Positions 21,912-25,000 of a DNA stretch of 25,000 nucleotides are shown in pieces. The notes beneath the pieces are model-generated. The model was not told where the DNA came from and searched no databases. It saw only the letters and a program-made list of their open reading frames with translations. How positions within the stretch are numbered: the first letter of the stretch is position 1; every line of letters starts with the position of its first letter. A program made the position numbers and the translations under genes. Origin of the DNA: Glandiceps talaboti (taxonomy: Eukaryota > Hemichordata > Enteropneusta > Spengelidae); contig NC_135550.1 of the NCBI RefSeq assembly GCF_964340395.1, positions 18,959,176 through 18,984,175 of the forward strand, given 5' to 3'.

Positions 21912-24900
21912 CTGAAAAACAACAACAAAGTTTGTGTTTTACAATTTTGACAGAACTCGGGATGTGTGAGTGCCAGTGTAGTGTACTCAAGGTATCTGCA
22001 AGAGTGTTTGCGATATTCTTTGCGGCAATATTTTCATGAGTGTAGTGAGAGAAAGTGTAGCAGAAAACACCAAGAGTATCTACATTGGCACTCACAACTG
22101 CAAGTCATGGAATTCCGCTATTATTACAAATGATTAATATCTAAAACACTAAATTTCCTTTAAAAATGTAACGATGACTACATTGCAGAATCAGCAAGAT
22201 AGCTCAGCACCAGAGTAAAAGAAAATCATAACAGAACTTTACAAACATTGTAAGAAGTCTTTGGACACTCAATTGACAATGGAAACACCATGGTTATTAC
22301 GTGTATCACTACAACAACCATCCAGTAAAAGAAGTCATCAAACAACAGCACCCATCAGGTAACAATAACAGGGACAAAGGGGTTGAAATACTGGTAGTGT
22401 ACACTGCCCTCCTGTGGTCATATGATAAGTCTGTCATTGACCCATATACAACAAAAGCTGAGGAAGGCCGAGTGAATTACCAAATATATAAATTTAGGTA
22501 AATATACCAGGTTAATTATTTACACTCTTGAGTTTCAGAACTAATACAAATATTTCATATAATTCATGATAACAAATCACAAATGTCAGCTTTTAATTGT
22601 TCTCTGTACCTTATGGGAGACATTCAGTTTGCATCTATTTAATTGTTCTCTGTGGCTTATTACAGGATACATTCAGTTTACATCTATTTAATTGTTCTCT
22701 GTGGCTTATTACAGGATACATTCAGTTTACATCTATTTAATTGTTCTCTGTGGCTTATTACAGGATACATTCAGTTTACATGACGTTAAATATTCTCTAG
22801 GATATTGGGAGGCATTCAGTTTGCACCTGGTCTAACTACAGTATGTCTCCCTATGAAGTACTTGAGACATCCTTATTATGCAATCATCATGAGAAACAAA
22901 TTTATTTATAGCTTCCCGTCTGCATGTTCTTTTTAATGTACCTACATGCACTTCTCCCCAATCATTTTGCAAATTCATTCTATTTCCATCGCATTTTATT
23001 AAAATGATAAATGCACCACTGAGAGTCTCCAAGAATACTGAACCCAATCAATGAATGGTTACCTTTTCGGCATTGTAGACTTCAACCAAGGCTGAATACA
23101 CTGACCAGTTTGGATCTCGCTGGAACTTAGTACTGTTCACTTTATCAGTGCTGAATTGCAAAATACCCCATCTGAAACAAAAAATGATACAATGGAAGGC
23201 AGTTATTAAAGTTGAAACAAATCGTCATCTGGTTTAATAAAGACCTTCCTAATCCTAACATTGCTAAATTTTGTTGTCTGCCTTGACAAATATATTACTA
23301 ATATGCTAAATTTTATTGTCTGGCTTCATAAATACCTTACTAATATTAAATCATATCAATTGGTAGATTTACCTTTCTGTTACCATGTTTCCTAAGCCTT
23401 AGTAAAAAACATTGTTGTATGTCCAAAAAAAAAGTGAATTAAAAAGTATCTCTAAATAAAACTACTATACCTCTCAGGCAAATGCATGTTGATTGCATGC
23501 TGTGGTGACCACACCCAATTATCTTCAGGCAGCCCAGGCACCTGGATATTTAGATATTTAGATTGATGGTAACTGACATCACTTTCATCATTAATTACAA
23601 TTAATTATACTGATACTTTAATATATCTATCATCAAGCAATGGGTAAAATATGTAAAGAAGAATGTTTTATGCATGATGAGTAACTGATAGTCCACTTCT
23701 GCTATATTTCTTTGTTTAGAAAACTTCTTCTCAACATCGAGACAGAAAAATGGGTTGTCGTTGTTGTTGGTGCTAAATTAGTGGCTGTGTAGGGAGTGAT
23801 GTAAAGAATGCCTATGATATGAGAATGGTCTCATTATAGTTGATGTCACCAAGTTGGCCTGAATTCAACCACTGTCAAAAACGAATTTAAACAAATTTAA
23901 AAGTAAACATGACCTCCTGAACTATCCCATTCATCAAGGGTGAATGTATGTGTAACTTAAAGTGCGTTCAGATATTATCAGCAGAGTGGGTTTTTTTTAA
24001 AGTAGTAACTTTTACATCATCTGGCTTTGAGACAGTTTCACATTCATGTCATAATACAGTTGCAAGATTTATCATATTGAACTGAAAAAAGGCATACACA
24101 CACATTACTGGGATAATGAAATCCAGTAGCTCACCTTTTCATAATGTCCATTCACAACATGTACATGCCACTCTACTCTGTTGATTGAAAAAAAAATTAT
24201 AACATCAGAATAAGGTCAGTGTTCTAGACATTATTGATTTATTAAGGGAGTGTCAAATTAAAAAAAAAAAAGACTCATATTTTCAAATACTTTGCATTTG
24301 TGAAGATTAATTAATATCTGGATAAAAAGTAAAAAAAGTGCAGAGAAAACAGTATGACACCACCTTTGTTTTTATGATAATGGCTATGTATTCCTTGTAA
24401 CTGCCCCCAATACCTTTGGTCAAAATAAATAATAATAATACATTGATTCACAAGAACATGATGTTTTGAAAATTTAAGAGTATCCCAGCCAATCGAATGA
24501 ACTTACATGTAAATCTTTGAATGTATCATATTGAAGATTAAAACATGACTTTTTGTAATATCTATTAAATATTTTACAAAAAAAACACATCAAATCTGAA
24601 AAAAAGACAAGTATTCTATTTTTAAGAGAATGTAGCCTAGCATAATTTGACCATGAGGTTATTACAATGTTTTGGAAATAAGTCATTATTATTGTATAAT
24701 ACAATTTATATTTAGGATTTTTGTCGTGTTTGACATACATGATAGGTATGTTATGTGTAAATATTAAATTATTCAAAAAAGAAAAAGAAAATTGTGAAAA
24801 CCTGCTAAAATTGATCCGCCATTGATCCCCTTTCTTTGGAGGTGCATTAGCTTTACTGGTGTCTCTGATAAGATCTTTAAATGGCATGGCAATCTCTACT

Positions 24901-24913
24901 GTCCAATATTTAT
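21714..24913 (-). CDS. carbohydrate-binding family 9-like domain protein, last 5 exons (5' end outside window)
   Basis: Exons on the minus strand: 24913-24802, 24177-24135, 23541-23471, 23171-23063 and 21911-21714. All are GT-AG bounded, with phases that join perfectly (2,0,2,0), giving 176 residues and TGA. Seen, in order: KYWTVEIAMPFKDL, PPKKGDQWRINFSR, VEWHVHVVNGHYEK, VPGLPEDNWVWSPQ, INMHLPERWGILQF, VYNAEKMFFAIQGYF and RDDRLIW. Known: this series is the C-terminal half of the CBM9-like (DOMON-related) domain in bacterial and animal secreted or surface proteins, a beta-sandwich that binds sugars in characterised xylanases. The N-terminal half, and any signal peptide, lie beyond 25000. Three Asn-linked sequons (NST, NAT, NQT) fit an extracellular protein. 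The domain call is firm; ligand and physiological role are unknown. Confidence 0.88.
21963..22098. repeat. imperfect foldback (~30-bp arms) in the last CBM9-like intron
   Basis: tgtgagtgcca-tgtag-(gt)-tactc on the left (from 21963) reappears as its reverse complement at about 22072-22098, roughly 24 of 30 positions matching. The loop is about 75 bases. It could be a MITE. No target-site duplication is evident. Confidence 0.5.
22595..22830. repeat. 49-bp minisatellite, about 5 units
   Basis: Copies begin aattgttctc at 22595, 22641, 22690 and 22739. The last three are spaced exactly 49 bases and are nearly identical. The first copy (46 bases) and a last decayed copy up to about 22830 differ more. 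Each unit contains ttacaggatacattcagttt. It lies in the last intron of the CBM9-like gene. Confidence 0.9.
23063..23171 (-). CDS. CBM9-like gene, exon WGILQF to NAEK
   Basis: 109 bases: one base completes Arg, then 36 whole codons WGILQFSTDK to VYNAEK before gtaacc. The acceptor is ttttttgtttcag. It contains an Asn-Ser-Thr sequon. Confidence 0.88.
23224..23345. repeat. palindrome-bearing repeats, array B
   Basis: Three units carry the same core family as 13461-13955: cgtcatctggtttaataaa (23223), ttgtctgccttgacaaa (23274) and ttgtctggcttcataaa (23316), each followed by a 'ttactaatat'-like stretch. The last two units are 42 bases apart. The phrase caaatcgtcatctgg is shared exactly with array A at about 13470. 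It lies in an intron of the CBM9-like gene. Confidence 0.6.
23471..23541 (-). CDS. CBM9-like gene, exon with WVWSPQ...INMH core
   Basis: 71 bases encode VPGLPEDNWVWSPQ, then HAINMHLPE and two bases of an Arg codon before gtatag. The acceptor (aatatccag) has a poor pyrimidine tract, but no other AG fits the phase. Confidence 0.88.
23542..24134 (-). other. intron of the CBM9-like gene, nothing further seen
   Basis: AT-rich DNA with no conserved frame or recognisable repeat on either strand. The same holds for the intron at 24178-24801. Confidence 0.4.
24135..24177 (-). CDS. CBM9-like gene, 43-base micro-exon
   Basis: A single base completes the Arg codon (AG+A), then 14 codons VEWHVHVVNGHYEK end before gtgagc. 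The acceptor ttcaatcaacag is normal. Its small size makes it easy to miss in gene prediction. Confidence 0.85.
24802..24913 (-). CDS. CBM9-like gene, first exon visible
   Basis: It starts after ttttttcacag with the last two bases of a split codon (xAT), then KYWTVEIAMPF through INFS and the first two bases of an Arg codon before gttttc. The donor lacks the usual purine at +3 but its phase fits the next exon exactly. Confidence 0.85.
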
Positions 24914-25000
24914 CTGTGAAAAAACCCACAATAATTCTTCTTTAGGTATTTTTCAGTCAAACATATGTAACATCACAGTATGTTACAGGGCAACATCAAA

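Noticed and set aside
22595-22830. CRISPR-like array
   Set aside because: The whole 49-base unit repeats with no unique spacers, and the window is a eukaryotic genome; it is a minisatellite.
24474-24801. Continuation of the first visible CBM9-like exon to 24474
   Set aside because: After INFSR the frame is AT-rich intron with no family similarity; the next real codons are at 24177.

Overview
This is a window of a metazoan nuclear genome, most likely a marine invertebrate (a non-vertebrate deuterostome or a lophotrochozoan; I cannot separate these by eye). The reasons are multi-exon genes with GT-AG introns whose phases match at every junction, AATAAA-type signals, many microsatellites, AT-rich non-coding DNA and decayed retroelements. 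There are no operons and no prokaryotic features.

Three protein-coding genes can be reconstructed. (1) 207-984 (+): a two-exon fatty-acid-binding-protein (FABP/calycin) gene of 135 aa. (2) 4127-18503 (+): a nine-exon Dispatched/Patched-like RND-family membrane protein of 1096 aa, with the GxGxDD motif in TM4 and the GxxxD motif in TM10 both intact. (3) 21714-24913 (-): the last five exons of a gene encoding a carbohydrate-binding family 9-like (CBM9-like/DOMON-type) domain. Its 5' part lies beyond position 25000. Genes 2 and 3 converge tail to tail over about 3.2 kb.

The remaining DNA is mostly introns and intergenic repeats. A decayed Penelope-like retroelement (PLE) with recognisable reverse transcriptase and GIY-YIG endonuclease pieces lies on the minus strand inside intron 2 of the Dispatched-like gene (about 11145-12611). 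It is interrupted by frameshifts, stops and a long (ATC)n tract. Two probable LINE 3' ends lie in introns 1 and 7 of the same gene. An unclassified repeat of about 0.4 kb occurs twice in direct orientation (2012-2457 and 4460-4868). A short palindrome-bearing repeat family (core TTGTC-N6-GACAA) appears in introns of two different genes (13461-13955 and 23224-23345). There is also a 49-bp minisatellite (22595-22830), several foldback structures and at least eight microsatellites.

The most notable points are four. The FABP-like protein lacks both conserved lipid-carboxylate-binding arginines and has a single intron at an odd position. A 65-bp piece of the CBM9 gene's last coding exon is copied downstream with only synonymous differences and sits between 21-bp direct repeats. 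The palindromic repeat family is shared between genes. The PLE remnant carries inverted copies of its terminal motif. I see no clearly new multi-gene system; the three genes have no evident functional link.
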